Source: Frigoribacterium sp. SL97 (GTDB lineage: Bacteria > Actinomycetota > Actinomycetes > Actinomycetales > Microbacteriaceae). From it: 64,000 bases of DNA. The notes below the pieces were generated by a model. It worked only from the letters and a program-made list of their open reading frames with translations, ran no database searches and had not been told where the DNA came from. The translations under genes were made by a program, and so were the position numbers. The stretch spans positions 1,922,001-1,986,000 of the forward strand of contig NZ_CP113062.1 of NCBI RefSeq assembly GCF_026625765.1, written 5' to 3'. Shown here in pieces: positions 20,692 to 30,959 of this stretch (positions within the stretch are counted from its first letter, which is position 1; every line of letters starts with the position of its first letter).

Positions 20692-22614
20692 CTAGGCGGG
20701 GCTCGTGGGGGGCACGACGTCGGCGGCCGCCACGTCGTCGGCCGCCACGTCCTCGGCCCCGCGCAGCCGCTCGACGACTGCGGCGGCGAGCGTCGGGCCG
20801 ATGCCGCGGATGGCCGAGATGTCCGCTGCCTCGGCGTCCTTCAAACGCTTGACCGAGCCGAAGTGCTTCAGGAGCACGGCCACCCGGGAGGGCCCCAACC
20901 CCGGGATCTCCGCGAGCTGCGTCGAGATGTCGCGCTTGCGACGCTGCCGCTGGTGCGTGATCGCGAAACGGTGGGCCTCGTCGCGGATGCGCTGGATGAG
21001 GAACAGCGCGTCGCTGTTGCGAGGGAGGATGACCGGGAAGTCGTCGTCGGGCAGCCAGATCTCCTCGAGCCGTTTCGCGATCCCGCAGAGCGCGATGTCC
21101 GTGACGCCGGCGTCGTCGAGTGCTCGTCGGGCCGCCGCCACCTGGGGTTGTCCGCCGTCGACGATGAGGAGGTTGGGGCGGTAGGCGAACCGTTTGCGTT
21201 GCTCTCCCACCTCCTCGACGGGAGCGAGTTCGTCGTCGAGGCGAGAGAGGCGGCGGCTGAGCGTCTGGTAGATCGACTCGGTGTCGTCGGTCGACCGGGG
21301 GATGTTGAAACGCCGGTACTGGTCCTTCCGCGGCAGGCCGTCCTCGAAGACCACCATCGAGGCGACGATGTTCGTGCCCGAGAGGTGGGACACGTCGTAG
21401 CACTCCATGCGCAAGGGCGCGTCGCTCATGCCGAGGGCCTCCTGGATGTCGGCCAGGGCGGTCGACCGGGTGGCGAAGTCGGCGCTGCGACGGGTCTTGT
21501 AGAGCATGAGCGACTGCTGCGCGTTGAGGGTCGCCGTCTGCATCAGGTTGGCCTTCTCGCCGCGCTGTGCCGTGTGGATCTGGACCCGTCCCCGACCGCG
21601 GAGGGTGCTGAGCACGCTCTCGAGGGCGTCGTTGTCGTCCGGCGTCTCGGTCACGACGATCTCGCGGGGAAGCTCCGCGCCGGCGGTGTAGATGCCCTGC
21701 AGGACCTGCTCGACGAGGTCGCCGGTCGAGATGTCGATCTCTTTGTCGACGACCCAGCCGCGGGAGCCACGGATGCGACCGCCCCTCACCGTGAAGAGCT
21801 GGACGGCGGCCGCCAGCTCGTCCTCGGCGAGGGCGTAGAGGTCGAGATCGACGTTGTCGCGGAGGACGACCGCCGACTTGTCGAGCACGGCCTCGAGGGC
21901 CTGCACCTGGTCGCGGTACGTGGCCGCGTCCTCGAAGCGCTGCTCCGTGGCGGCCGTCTTCATGGAGCGCTGCAGGTCGGCGATCACCCTCTTGTCGTAG
22001 CTGCCCATGAACTTGACGAACTCGTCGACGATCGCCCGGTGCTCGTCGATCGACACCTTGTGCGAACACGGCCCCCCACAACGACCGATCTGCCCCGGGA
22101 AGCAGGGCTTGCCCGTCTGCATGGCCTTCTTGTAGCTGCTGTCGGAACAGGTCCTGATCGGGAAGACCTTGATCATCAGGTCGATGGTGTCGTGGACGGC
22201 CCAGATCTTCGGGTACGGCCCGAAGTACTTGGCCCCCTTGATGCGCGGGTTGCGCGTGACCATCACCCGAGGTGCCTCGTCGGCCAGGGTGACGGCCATG
22301 AACGGATAGGTCTTGTCGTCGCGGAACTTGACGTTGAAGGGCGGGTCGAACTCTTTGATCCACGTGTACTCGAGCTGGAGGGCCTCGATGTCGCTGCCCA
22401 CCACGGTCCATTCGACGGATCGAGCGGTGAGGACCATTCGTCGGGTGCGTTCGTGCAGCGACGGAAGCGGTGCGAAGTAGTTGCTCAGCCGGGCCCGGAG
22501 GTTCTTGGCCTTGCCGACGTAGAGCACCCTCCCCCGCTCGTCACGCCAGCGGTAGACGCCGGGGTCGGTGGGGATCTCGCCCGCTTTCGGACGCCAGGAG
22601 ACGGTGTTGCTCAT
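20692..22614 (-). CDS. uvrC: UvrC, excision nuclease subunit C
   Basis: A 640-residue nuclease that makes the dual incisions in nucleotide excision repair. The N-terminal GIY-YIG domain (PGVYRWRD...[14 protein letters not shown], about 18-45) makes the 3' cut. A Cys-containing segment lies near 165-190. The UVR motif (about 208-240) contacts UvrB, and the RNase H-like domain with VDGGQPQV near residue 484 makes the 5' cut. Tandem helix-hairpin-helix motifs lie near 580-620. Its start overlaps the uvrA stop by 4 nt. The C-terminal tail is Ala/Asp/Val rich. Confidence 0.96.
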   Translation of the reverse strand: MSNTVSWRPKAGEIPTDPGVYRWRDERGRVLYVGKAKNLRARLSNYFAPLPSLHERTRRMVLTARSVEWTVVGSDIEALQLEYTWIKEFDPPFNVKFRDDKTYPFMAVTLADEAPRVMVTRNPRIKGAKYFGPYPKIWAVHDTIDLMIKVFPIRTCSDSSYKKAMQTGKPCFPGQIGRCGGPCSHKVSIDEHRAIVDEFVKFMGSYDKRVIADLQRSMKTAATEQRFEDAATYRDQVQALEAVLDKSAVVLRDNVDLDLYALAEDELAAAVQLFTVRGGRIRGSRGWVVDKEIDISTGDLVEQVLQGIYTAGAELPREIVVTETPDDNDALESVLSTLRGRGRVQIHTAQRGEKANLMQTATLNAQQSLMLYKTRRSADFATRSTALADIQEALGMSDAPLRMECYDVSHLSGTNIVASMVVFEDGLPRKDQYRRFNIPRSTDDTESIYQTLSRRLSRLDDELAPVEEVGEQRKRFAYRPNLLIVDGGQPQVAAARRALDDAGVTDIALCGIAKRLEEIWLPDDDFPVILPRNSDALFLIQRIRDEAHRFAITHQRQRRKRDISTQLAEIPGLGPSRVAVLLKHFGSVKRLKDAEAADISAIRGIGPTLAAAVVERLRGAEDVAADDVAAADVVPPTSPA

Positions 22615-25562
22615 CGTGCTTCGACGGCCTCCCGGCGTCGAGTCGACGTGGCCTTCTTCTTCTGCACCCGGGGCACGGTGTGACCCGATTCGAGGATCTC
22701 CTTCAGGAAGACGCCCGTGTGGCTCTCGGGCACGGTCGCGAGGTGCTCGGGGGTTCCGGTGGCGATGACGGTGCCGCCACCCGCGCCTCCTTCAGGGCCC
22801 ATGTCGATCAGCCAGTCGGCGGACTTGATGACGTCGAGGTTGTGCTCGATCGTGATGACGGTGTTGCCCTTCTCGACCAGACCGTTCAGCACGAGGAGGA
22901 GCTTGCGGACGTCCTCGAAGTGCAGGCCGGTCGTCGGTTCGTCGAGCACGTAGACGCTGCGCCCGTTGGAGCGCTTCTGCAGCTCGGTCGCGAGCTTCAC
23001 GCGCTGGGCTTCGCCCCCGCTCAGCGTGGTGGCACTCTGGCCGAGTCGCACGTAGCCCAGGCCGACGTCGACCAGCGTCGACATGAACCGGGAGATCGCC
23101 GAGATGGGGGCGAAGAACTCGGCGGCCTCGCTGATCGGCATCTCGAGGACCTCGGAGATGTTCTTGCCCTTGTACCGCACCGCCAGGGTGTCGCGGTTGT
23201 ACCGCGCACCACCGCACACCTCGCAGGCGACGTAGACGTCGGGAAGGAAGTTCATCTCGATCTTGATCGTGCCGTCACCTGCGCAGTTCTCGCAGCGGCC
23301 GCCCTTGACGTTGAAGCTGAACCGGCCCGGCAGGTAGCCGCGGGCCTTCGCGTCGGTCGTCTCGGCGAAGAGGGTACGGATGCGATCGAAGACACCCGTG
23401 TAGGTCGCCGGGTTCGAGCGCGGGGTGCGACCGATCGGCGCCTGGTCGACGTGGACGACCTTGTCGAGGGCGTCGAGGCCCGTGACCCGCGTGTGCTTGC
23501 CGGGGATCTGACGGGCTCCGTTGAGCTGGTTGGCCAGGACCTTGTACAGGATGTCGTTGACGAGCGAGGATTTGCCCGAGCCGCTGACGCCTGTCACCGC
23601 GACGAAGGTGCCCAAGGGGAAGTCGACGGTGACGTCGCGCAGGTTGTTGGCCTTGGCGCCCACGACCGAGATCATGCGCTTCTTGTCGACGGGGCGACGG
23701 CTGGTCGGGGTCTCGATGGAGCGCCGCCCGGCGAGGTAGTCGCCGGTGTACGAGTCGGTGTTCGCGACGAGGTCCTCGTAACTGCCCGAGTGCACCACCG
23801 TGCCGCCGTTGACGCCGGCACCCGGGCCGATGTCGACGACCCAGTCGGCCGTCTTGATGGTGTCTTCATCGTGTTCGACGACGATCAACGTGTTGCCGAG
23901 GTTCTTGAGTTTGACCAGCGTGTCGATGAGTCGGCGGTTGTCACGCTGGTGGAGGCCGATGCTCGGCTCGTCGAGGACGTAGAGGACTCCGGTGAGACCC
24001 GACCCGATCTGGGTCGCGAGGCGGATGCGCTGGGCTTCTCCACCGGAGAGGGACCCCGCGGCGCGGGCCAGGGAGAGGTACGTGAGACCCACTTCCAGCA
24101 AGAACTCGAGTCGGACCCGGATCTCACGCAGCACCTGGGCCGCGATGCGCGCCTCGCGGGTCGTGAGGGTGAGGCTGTTCATGAACCCGAACGCGTCGGC
24201 GAGGCTGAGTTCGGACACGCTCGCGATGTCGTGCCCGTCGACCAGGACGGCGAGGACCTCGGGCTTGAGCCGCTTGCCCTTGCAGACGACGCACGGGATC
24301 TCGCGGAGGTAGGACGCGTAGCGCTGGCGCTGCGTGTCGGTCTCGGCCTCGGCGTACTTGCGCTCGATGTAGGGCATGACACCCTCGAAGCCCGTCGAGT
24401 AGGTCATCTCTCGGCCGAAGCGGTTGCGCCACTTCACGGTGACCTCGAAGTCGTTGCCCTGCAGGACGGCCTGTCGGACCTTCTCGGGCAGCTCGTGCCA
24501 GGGCGTCTTGAGGCTGAAGCCCAGATCACCGGCCAAGCCCTCGAGGAGCTTCTGGAAGTAGTTGTAGAGCCCCTTGCCGGATTGGGTCCAGGGCAGGATG
24601 ACTCCGTCGGCGAGGCTGAGCTCGGGGTCGCCGAGCAGCAGGTCGGAGTCGACCGACATCTTCGTGCCGAGTCCGGAGCACTCGGGACAAGCGCCGAAGG
24701 GGGCGTTGAACGAGAACGTGCGGGGTTCGATCTCGGTGAGCTGGACCGGGTGGTTGTTCGGGCACGAGAGCTTCTCGGAGAACGTCCGGTACTTGCCGGC
24801 CGCGCCCTCGTCGGTGTCGACGAAGTCGATCGTGACCAGGCCGTCCGTCAGGCGCAGGGCGGTCTCGAGCGAGTCGGTCAGACGGGTCAGCGCCTGGTCG
24901 GAGGCGACGAGGCGATCGACCACGACCGAGATGTCGTGCTTGATCTGCTTCTTCAGCTTGGGCGGCGAACTGAGCTGGATCTGCTCACCGTCGACGATGG
25001 CCCGGGAATACCCCGTGGACGCGAGCTCGGCGAACAGGTCGACGAACTCGCCCTTCTTCTGCGAGACCACGGGGCTCAGCACCTGGTACCGGATGCCCGA
25101 CTCGAGGGTCATGAGCTGGTCGGCGATCTGCTGCACGCTCTGCTTGCTGATCTTCTCGCCGCAGACGGCGCAGTGCGGAACGCCGATGCGTGCCCAGAGG
25201 AGGCGCATGTAGTCGTAGATCTCGGTGATCGTGCCGACCGTGGACCGCGGGTTGCGGTTCGTGGACTTCTGGTCGATGGAGACGGCCGGGCTCAGGCCCT
25301 CGATGAAATCGACGTCGGGACGGTCGACCTGACCCAGGAACTGCCGCGCGTAGGCCGACAGGGACTCGACGTACCGACGTTGCCCCTCGGCGAAGATCGT
25401 GTCGAACGCCAGGGACGATTTGCCCGAGCCGGACAACCCGGTGAAGACGACCAACGAGTCACGTGGGATCTCGAGGTCGACGTTGTTCAGGTTGTGCACT
25501 CGGGCACCCCGGACGCTCAGCGTGGAGGAACCTTCTACAGGTGAGATGGACACTCTTACCAT
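22611..25562 (-). CDS. uvrA: UvrA, excision nuclease subunit A
   Basis: A 983-residue ABC-type ATPase that finds DNA lesions and loads UvrB. Two ATPase modules are visible: the first Walker A is [14 protein letters not shown] near residue 42, the second [13 protein letters not shown] near residue 660. ABC signatures [13 protein letters not shown] and [13 protein letters not shown] follow. Zinc-binding Cys pairs appear in CPEC and in the C-terminal [14 protein letters not shown] region. The ATG at 25562 has no good ribosome-binding site; the GTG three codons later is an alternative. No SOS-type box is evident immediately upstream. Confidence 0.96.
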   Translation of the reverse strand: MVRVSISPVEGSSTLSVRGARVHNLNNVDLEIPRDSLVVFTGLSGSGKSSLAFDTIFAEGQRRYVESLSAYARQFLGQVDRPDVDFIEGLSPAVSIDQKSTNRNPRSTVGTITEIYDYMRLLWARIGVPHCAVCGEKISKQSVQQIADQLMTLESGIRYQVLSPVVSQKKGEFVDLFAELASTGYSRAIVDGEQIQLSSPPKLKKQIKHDISVVVDRLVASDQALTRLTDSLETALRLTDGLVTIDFVDTDEGAAGKYRTFSEKLSCPNNHPVQLTEIEPRTFSFNAPFGACPECSGLGTKMSVDSDLLLGDPELSLADGVILPWTQSGKGLYNYFQKLLEGLAGDLGFSLKTPWHELPEKVRQAVLQGNDFEVTVKWRNRFGREMTYSTGFEGVMPYIERKYAEAETDTQRQRYASYLREIPCVVCKGKRLKPEVLAVLVDGHDIASVSELSLADAFGFMNSLTLTTREARIAAQVLREIRVRLEFLLEVGLTYLSLARAAGSLSGGEAQRIRLATQIGSGLTGVLYVLDEPSIGLHQRDNRRLIDTLVKLKNLGNTLIVVEHDEDTIKTADWVVDIGPGAGVNGGTVVHSGSYEDLVANTDSYTGDYLAGRRSIETPTSRRPVDKKRMISVVGAKANNLRDVTVDFPLGTFVAVTGVSGSGKSSLVNDILYKVLANQLNGARQIPGKHTRVTGLDALDKVVHVDQAPIGRTPRSNPATYTGVFDRIRTLFAETTDAKARGYLPGRFSFNVKGGRCENCAGDGTIKIEMNFLPDVYVACEVCGGARYNRDTLAVRYKGKNISEVLEMPISEAAEFFAPISAISRFMSTLVDVGLGYVRLGQSATTLSGGEAQRVKLATELQKRSNGRSVYVLDEPTTGLHFEDVRKLLLVLNGLVEKGNTVITIEHNLDVIKSADWLIDMGPEGGAGGGTVIATGTPEHLATVPESHTGVFLKEILESGHTVPRVQKKKATSTRRREAVEAR

Positions 25563-25632
25563 TCTGTCGATGTGGACGACACTCGTCGTCGTGGCGGGCG
25601 GGCCCGCGGGAGGTGCAGCCGGCGGCGCGGGG

Positions 25633-26547
25633 TCAGGGGGCCGGGGACGAGACGGTCGGATGGACGCCCGTCAGGCCGGCGGACACCTGCCACAGACGCG
25701 AGGCCACCGACTCGTCACGGCTGTGACGTTTCGCGGGCACGCGTGCCGGAGCGCCGGTCAACTGGAACCATCCGGCCGGACCCCAGTATTCCCCGCCGTG
25801 GACGTCTTCGCCCACGAGGGCGTGGACGAGAGGCTCTGCTCCGACCTCCTTGCCCTGGGAGAAGACGTGCATCATCGAGGTGAGGACGGCGGGAGGGCGG
25901 CGGGGCTCGACGACGGGCGGGCGCGGGTCGCTGAGCGAGTCCCACGAGAACCCGGGGTGGGCGACGACGCTGGAGACCGAGGATCCGGCGGCCCGGAGGC
26001 GACGGTCGAGGTCGAAGCCGAAGGTCATGACCGCGAGCTTGGAACGTGCGTAGGCGACCGCGCCGGAGTAGCTCGAGACCATCATGGGATCGTCCAGGTC
26101 GAGTCGCACCCACCGATGGCTGATGCTTCCGAGGTGCACGACTCGAGCCCGCCCTGCCGACTCGAGGGCCGGCATGAGGTGCGAGACCAGGGCGAAGTGG
26201 CCGAGATGATTGGTGCCGAACTGGAGCTCGAACCCGTCGGTCGTCGTCTGACGCCGACGGGAGCCGACGACGCCGGCGTTGGCCAGGAGGCCGTCGACCG
26301 GTCCGCCGGCGGCGATGGCGGATGCACCCGTGCGGACCGACGCGAGGTCGGCCAGGTCGAGGGCGACCGTGTCGACGTCCGCCCCGGGCACGCGGCTGCG
26401 GAGGAGATCGGCGGCCCGCACGGCCCTCTCGGCGTCGCGGGCCGCGAGGACGACCTGGTGACCGGCCGCGACGAGCCGCTCGGCGGAGTAATAGCCGAGC
26501 CCTGCGGTCGCACCCGTGACGACGACGCGTCGACGATCACCGGGCAT
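25633..26547 (-). CDS. Short-chain dehydrogenase/reductase inside the uvr cluster
   Basis: A 304-residue classical SDR. The cofactor motif TGATAGLG lies at 11-18, NAG at 90-92, catalytic Ser near 141 and the Tyr166-x3-Lys170 pair in YARSK. The set is complete, so it should be an active NAD(P)-dependent oxidoreductase of the retinol-dehydrogenase/WW-oxidoreductase-like subgroup, substrate unknown. The start overlaps the uvrB end by 11 nt and the stop lies 70 nt before uvrA, so it is embedded in the excision-repair cluster with no obvious functional link. The C-terminal 35 residues look variable. Confidence 0.88.
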   Translation of the reverse strand: MPGDRRRVVVTGATAGLGYYSAERLVAAGHQVVLAARDAERAVRAADLLRSRVPGADVDTVALDLADLASVRTGASAIAAGGPVDGLLANAGVVGSRRRQTTTDGFELQFGTNHLGHFALVSHLMPALESAGRARVVHLGSISHRWVRLDLDDPMMVSSYSGAVAYARSKLAVMTFGFDLDRRLRAAGSSVSSVVAHPGFSWDSLSDPRPPVVEPRRPPAVLTSMMHVFSQGKEVGAEPLVHALVGEDVHGGEYWGPAGWFQLTGAPARVPAKRHSRDESVASRLWQVSAGLTGVHPTVSSPAP

Positions 26548-28603
26548 GACCGGCCGCCTCCATCTGTCGCAGATCTTTCTTCAGGTCGGCGACCTCGTCG
26601 CGGAGCCGACCGGCCAACTCGAACTTGAGCTCGGCCGAGGCCTGCAGCATCTGCTCGTTGAGGTCGGCGATGATCGCTTCGAGGCCGTTCGCGGCGCTGG
26701 CGGCCTTGCCCTCGCGGCGGAGGTTCGGCGTGGGGGCGCGCTTGCCACCCTGGCGATCCGCGAGGAGGCGTGCGGTGTCGGCACCTTCTCGGGCCAGGAC
26801 CTCGGTGATGTCGGCGATCTTCTTGCGGAGCGGTTGGGGGTCGATGCCTCGCTCGAGGTTGTAGGCGACCTGCTTCTCTCGACGACGATCGGTCTCTTCG
26901 AGCGCCTGTTTCATCGAGTCGGTCATCACGTCGGCGTACATGTGGACCTGACCCGAGACGTTTCGTGCCGCACGGCCGATTGTCTGGATGAGTGACGTGG
27001 ACGAACGGAGGAAGCCCTCCTTGTCGGCGTCGAGGATCGCGACGAGCGACACCTCGGGGAGGTCGAGGCCCTCACGGAGCAAGTTGATGCCGACGAGCAC
27101 GTCGTAGACGCCCTGCCGCAGTTCGGTGAGCAGTTCGACCCGCCGGAGCGTGTCGACGTCGGAGTGCAGGTAGCGGACTCGCACTCCGGCCTCGGTGAGG
27201 AAGTCGGTGAGTTCTTCGGCCATCTTCTTGGTCAGGGTGGTGACCAGGACACGTTCATCGATCTCGACCCGTGTGCGGATCTCTTCGAGCAGGTCGTCGA
27301 TCTGGCCCGCGGACGGCTTGACCACGATCTCGGGATCGATGAGCCCGGTGGGTCGGATGATCTGCTCGACGACGCTGTCGGTGATGCCCAGCTCGTACTT
27401 GCCGGGCGTCGCCGAGAGGTAGACCTTCTGGCCGACCCGGTCGAGGAACTCCTCGAACTTGAGGGGTCTGTTGTCGAGGGCGCTGGGAAGCCGGAAGCCG
27501 TGGTCGACGAGGGTGCGCTTGCGCGAGGCGTCGCCTTCGTACATGGCGCCGATCTGGGGCACGGTGACGTGCGACTCGTCGATCACCACGAGCAGGTCGT
27601 CCGGGAAGTAGTCGAGCAGGCAGTGGGGTGCCTCGCCGGGCGACCGACCGTCGATGTGCGCGGAGTAGTTCTCGATGCCGTTGCAGAAGCCGATCTGTTC
27701 CATCATCTCGAGGTCGAAGGTCGTGCGCATGCGCAGGCGCTGGGACTCGAGGAGCTTTCCCTGCTTGTCGAGCTCGTCGAGGCGGGTGGCGAGTTCGTCC
27801 TTGATGGTGCCGATGGCGCGGTGCATGACATCTGTGCCCGCGACGTAGTGCGAACCGGGGAAGACCGAGACGGCGTCCATCGTCTTGACGACGTCGCCCG
27901 TGAGCGGATGGAGGGCGTACAGCGCCTCCACCTCGTCGCCGAACATCTCGATGCGGATGGCCAGTTCTTCGTACATCGGGATGATCTCGATCGTGTCTCC
28001 CCTCACGCGGAAGTTGCCACGGGAGAAGTCGATGTCGTTCCGCTGGTACTGCATCGAGACGAACCGCCGGATGAGCGTCTCGCGATCGATCCGCATGCCG
28101 ACCTGGAGGGCGATCATGGCCTCCATGTAGCCCTCGGGGGTGCCGAGCCCGTAGATGCAGGAGACCGTCGAGACGACGATGACGTCGCGTCGGCTCAGCA
28201 GCGAGTTCGTCGTCGAGTGCCGCAACCGCTCGACCTCGGCGTTCACCGAGCTGTCCTTCTCGATGAAGGTGTCGGTCTGCGGGACGTAGGCCTCGGGCTG
28301 GTAGTAGTCGTAGTACGAGACGAAGTACTCGACGGCGTTGTTCGGGAAGAGCGATCGGAACTCGTTCGCCAACTGGGCCGCGAGCGTCTTGTTGTGGGCG
28401 AGCACGAGCGTGGGCCGTTGCACCTGCTCGACGAGCCAGGCGGTGGTCGCCGACTTGCCCGTTCCGGTGGCGCCGAGCAGGACGACGTCGGTCTCGCCGG
28501 CGTTGATGCGCCCCGCCAGTTCGGCGATGGCGGCCGGCTGGTCGCCACTGGGTTCGAATTCGCTGATGACTTCGAACGGGCGCACACTGCGGGTCGGTTC
28601 CAT
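26537..28603 (-). CDS. uvrB: UvrB, excision nuclease subunit B
   Basis: A 688-residue DNA-damage verification helicase. Walker A GATGTGKS lies near residue 43, and the beta-hairpin region containing [12 protein letters not shown] near 95. DESH lies in the VVIDESHV segment, and motifs V/VI ([20 protein letters not shown]) lie near 500-550. A C-terminal UVR domain binds UvrC. I choose the ATG at 28603 ([12 protein letters not shown]) over a GTG ten codons earlier, because the family begins here; the ribosome-binding site is weak. It starts 10 nt after the coaE stop. Confidence 0.96.
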   Translation of the reverse strand: MEPTRSVRPFEVISEFEPSGDQPAAIAELAGRINAGETDVVLLGATGTGKSATTAWLVEQVQRPTLVLAHNKTLAAQLANEFRSLFPNNAVEYFVSYYDYYQPEAYVPQTDTFIEKDSSVNAEVERLRHSTTNSLLSRRDVIVVSTVSCIYGLGTPEGYMEAMIALQVGMRIDRETLIRRFVSMQYQRNDIDFSRGNFRVRGDTIEIIPMYEELAIRIEMFGDEVEALYALHPLTGDVVKTMDAVSVFPGSHYVAGTDVMHRAIGTIKDELATRLDELDKQGKLLESQRLRMRTTFDLEMMEQIGFCNGIENYSAHIDGRSPGEAPHCLLDYFPDDLLVVIDESHVTVPQIGAMYEGDASRKRTLVDHGFRLPSALDNRPLKFEEFLDRVGQKVYLSATPGKYELGITDSVVEQIIRPTGLIDPEIVVKPSAGQIDDLLEEIRTRVEIDERVLVTTLTKKMAEELTDFLTEAGVRVRYLHSDVDTLRRVELLTELRQGVYDVLVGINLLREGLDLPEVSLVAILDADKEGFLRSSTSLIQTIGRAARNVSGQVHMYADVMTDSMKQALEETDRRREKQVAYNLERGIDPQPLRKKIADITEVLAREGADTARLLADRQGGKRAPTPNLRREGKAASAANGLEAIIADLNEQMLQASAELKFELAGRLRDEVADLKKDLRQMEAAGHAR

Positions 28604-28613
28604 GGATTCCAGC

Positions 28614-29264
28614 TTAGGAGGGACCACCGACACTCGTGTCGTGGGAGGCCGCCTGCTTCGCCGCTGACAGCGAACGCAGACGGTCGTAGAGGTCGTCCGC
28701 CTGTTCCAGCGTGCTCTCGAGCGAACCGGAGGAGTCGACGACGAGGTCCGCCACGGCGAGCCGCGTCCGGTCGTCCGCCTGCGCGTCCACGCGACGCCGC
28801 GCCTCCTCGTCGTCCATCCCGCGGAGCTCGACGAGTCGCCTCAGGCGGACCTCGCGCGGGGCGTGCACGACGACGATCACGTCGAAGCCGTCGGTCCCCC
28901 GCGATTCGACGAGCAAGGGCACGTCGTAGACGACGACGCGACCCGCGTCGTCCGCGACGGCGTCGGACATGCGCCGGACCGAGAGCTCGTGCACGGCCGG
29001 GTGGGTGATCCCTTCGAGGTCACGGCGTGCAACGGCGTCGGCGAAGACGATCGTCCCCAGGGCGGCTCGGTCGAGGGAGCCGTCGGGCTGCAGGACGTCG
29101 GAACCGAAGCGGGCGACGACGGCGGCGAGTCCGGCGGATCCGGGCTCGACCACCTCGCGGGCGAGGGCGTCGGCGTCGATGTGCGCCGCGCCCCGTTCGG
29201 CGAGTCGACGGGCCACGACCGATTTGCCGGCGGCGATGCCACCGGTCAATCCACAGACGAACAC
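28614..29264 (-). CDS. coaE: Dephospho-CoA kinase
   Basis: A 216-residue P-loop kinase carrying out the last step of coenzyme A synthesis, phosphorylation of dephospho-CoA. The P-loop [11 protein letters not shown] lies at 5-15, followed by the [12 protein letters not shown] segment near residue 28 and the THPAVHE and [10 protein letters not shown] motifs. The start is GTG. It follows rpsA across a terminator-like hairpin and is close-coupled to uvrB. The length is normal for single-domain CoaE, unlike the long mycobacterial form with an extra C-terminal domain. Confidence 0.95.
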   Translation of the reverse strand: MFVCGLTGGIAAGKSVVARRLAERGAAHIDADALAREVVEPGSAGLAAVVARFGSDVLQPDGSLDRAALGTIVFADAVARRDLEGITHPAVHELSVRRMSDAVADDAGRVVVYDVPLLVESRGTDGFDVIVVVHAPREVRLRRLVELRGMDDEEARRRVDAQADDRTRLAVADLVVDSSGSLESTLEQADDLYDRLRSLSAAKQAASHDTSVGGPS

Positions 29265-29291
29265 GACGTCGAGACTACGCCGGAAACGCCG

Positions 29292-29323
29292 GAAGGCGGC
29301 TCCCCCGAGGGGGAACCGCCTTC
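29292..29323 (-). terminator. Terminator hairpin after rpsA
   Basis: GAAGGCGG-C-TCCCC pairs with its complement over about 14-15 bp with one mismatch and a CGAG-like loop, 20 nt past the rpsA stop. It should reduce readthrough into coaE. Confidence 0.65.
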
Positions 29324-29342
29324 TGGTCGAGACCGGAGGGAC

Positions 29343-30791
29343 TCAGTTGTTGTTCGACAGCTTCTCGCGCAGAGCGGCGAGCGACTCGTCGTCGGCGAGG
29401 GTGCCGGCGCCCGAAGCGGACTCGGCCGAGAACGACGAACCCGTGGGAGCGTCGAACGTCGTCTCTTCGACGAGCGAGGCAGCGACCTGCTTCTTGTGGG
29501 CTTCCCAGCGCGCCTGGGCGGCAGCGTAGTCCTGCTCCCACTTCTCGCGCTGCGAGTCGAAGCCCTCGCGCCACTCGTTCGTCTCGGGATCGAAGCCCTC
29601 GGGGTACTTGTAGTTGCCCTGGTCGTCGTACTCGGTGAGCATGCCGTAGAGCGCCGGGTCGAACTCGGTGCCTTCGGGGTCGACGCCCTCGTTGGCCTGC
29701 TTGAGGCTCAGCGAGATGCGACGGCGGTCGAGGTCGATGTCGATGACCTTGACGAACACCTCGTCGCCGACGGCGACGACCTGCTCGGCCAGCTCGACGT
29801 GCTTCGCCGACAGCTCGGAGATGTGCACGAGGCCCTCGATGCCGTCGGCCACGCGGACGAACGCACCGAAGGGGACGAGCTTGGTGACCTTGCCCGGAGC
29901 GACCTGACCGATCGCGTGCGTGCGGGCGAACACCTGCCACGGGTCTTCCTGGGTGGCCTTGAGCGAGAGCGACACGCGCTCACGGTCGAGGTCGACCTCG
30001 AGGATCTCGACGGTGACCTCCTGGCCCACCTCGACGACCTCGCTGGCGTGCTCGATGTGCTTCCAGCTGAGCTCGGAGACGTGCACGAGGCCGTCCACGC
30101 CGCCCAGGTCGACGAACGCACCGAAGTTGACGATCGACGAGACGACGCCCTTGCGGACCTGGCCCTTGTGGAGGTTGTTGAGGAAGGTCGTGCGGCTCTC
30201 GGACTGCGTCTGCTCGAGGAGGGCACGGCGCGACAGGACCACGTTGTTGCGGTTCTTGTCGAGCTCGAGGATCTTGGCCTCGATCTCCTGGCCCAGGTAG
30301 GGCGTGAGGTCGCGGACGCGGCGCAGCTCGATGAGCGATGCGGGGAGGAAGCCACGGAGGCCGATGTCGACGATGAGGCCACCCTTGACGACCTCGATGA
30401 CCGTACCGGTGACGACGCCGTCGGCGTCCTTGATCTTCTCCACGTCGCCCCAGGCACGCTCGTACTGAGCGCGCTTCTTGGACAGGATCAGACGGCCTTC
30501 TTTGTCTTCCTTCTGGAGGACGAGGGCCTCGACCGTGTCGCCGACCTCGACGACCTCGGTGGGGTCGACGTCGTGCTTGATCGAGAGTTCGCGCGAGGGG
30601 ATGACGCCCTCGGTCTTGTAGCCGACGTCGAGGAGGACCTCGTCGCGGTCGATCTTCACGACGGTGCCCTCGATGAGGTCGCCGTCGTTGAAGAACTTCA
30701 GGGTCTTCTCGACCGCGGCCAGGAAGTCATCAGCGGATCCGATGTCGTTGATGGCGACCTGCTTGGGTGCCTTGGTCGTTACGGTTGTCAT
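29343..30791 (-). CDS. rpsA: 30S ribosomal protein S1
   Basis: A 482-residue RNA-binding ribosomal protein needed to load many mRNAs on the 30S subunit. Four S1 (OB-fold) repeats are visible, starting near residues 38, 124, 211 and 296. The third and fourth are the best conserved (KGVVSSIVNFGAFVDLGG and GKVTKLVPFGAFVRV). The C-terminal 120 residues are acidic and low in complexity, as in other actinobacteria, and lack the fifth and sixth repeats of E. coli. It has its own promoter and terminator, consistent with high independent expression. Confidence 0.97.
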   Translation of the reverse strand: MTTVTTKAPKQVAINDIGSADDFLAAVEKTLKFFNDGDLIEGTVVKIDRDEVLLDVGYKTEGVIPSRELSIKHDVDPTEVVEVGDTVEALVLQKEDKEGRLILSKKRAQYERAWGDVEKIKDADGVVTGTVIEVVKGGLIVDIGLRGFLPASLIELRRVRDLTPYLGQEIEAKILELDKNRNNVVLSRRALLEQTQSESRTTFLNNLHKGQVRKGVVSSIVNFGAFVDLGGVDGLVHVSELSWKHIEHASEVVEVGQEVTVEILEVDLDRERVSLSLKATQEDPWQVFARTHAIGQVAPGKVTKLVPFGAFVRVADGIEGLVHISELSAKHVELAEQVVAVGDEVFVKVIDIDLDRRRISLSLKQANEGVDPEGTEFDPALYGMLTEYDDQGNYKYPEGFDPETNEWREGFDSQREKWEQDYAAAQARWEAHKKQVAASLVEETTFDAPTGSSFSAESASGAGTLADDESLAALREKLSNNN

Positions 30792-30905
30792 GTAGTTAGT
30801 GCTCCAGTACGGGCATGAATCGGGCCGTGCTCGTCCCTCGAACGGTGTCCGGGAGGGTGTGTCGAACGCGGCGTGCGGAAATGTCGACGCAGATAGCGCT
30901 CGGTC

Positions 30906-30935
30906 ATCTTAGCGCGGCGCCGCAGGTGTGGGCAA
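30906..30935 (-). promoter_or_regulatory. rpsA: Candidate rpsA promoter
   Basis: On the minus strand TTGCCC (30935-30930) and TAAGAT (30911-30906) are separated by 18 bases, a good sigma-A-type pair in a GC-rich genome. The predicted start near 30899 gives a leader of roughly 108 nt before the rpsA ATG. The element lies just beyond the stop of the upstream peptidase gene. Confidence 0.55.
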
Positions 30936-30959
30936 CGGCGTGTCGCGGGTCGCGGCGAC

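Noticed and set aside
25540..25632. LexA/SOS box before uvrA
   Set aside because: No GAAC-N4-GTTC-type palindrome is present in the gap.
28604..28633. Upstream GTG start for uvrB
   Set aside because: It would add ten residues that overlap the coaE end and are not typical of UvrB; the ATG at 28603 begins the conserved N-terminus.
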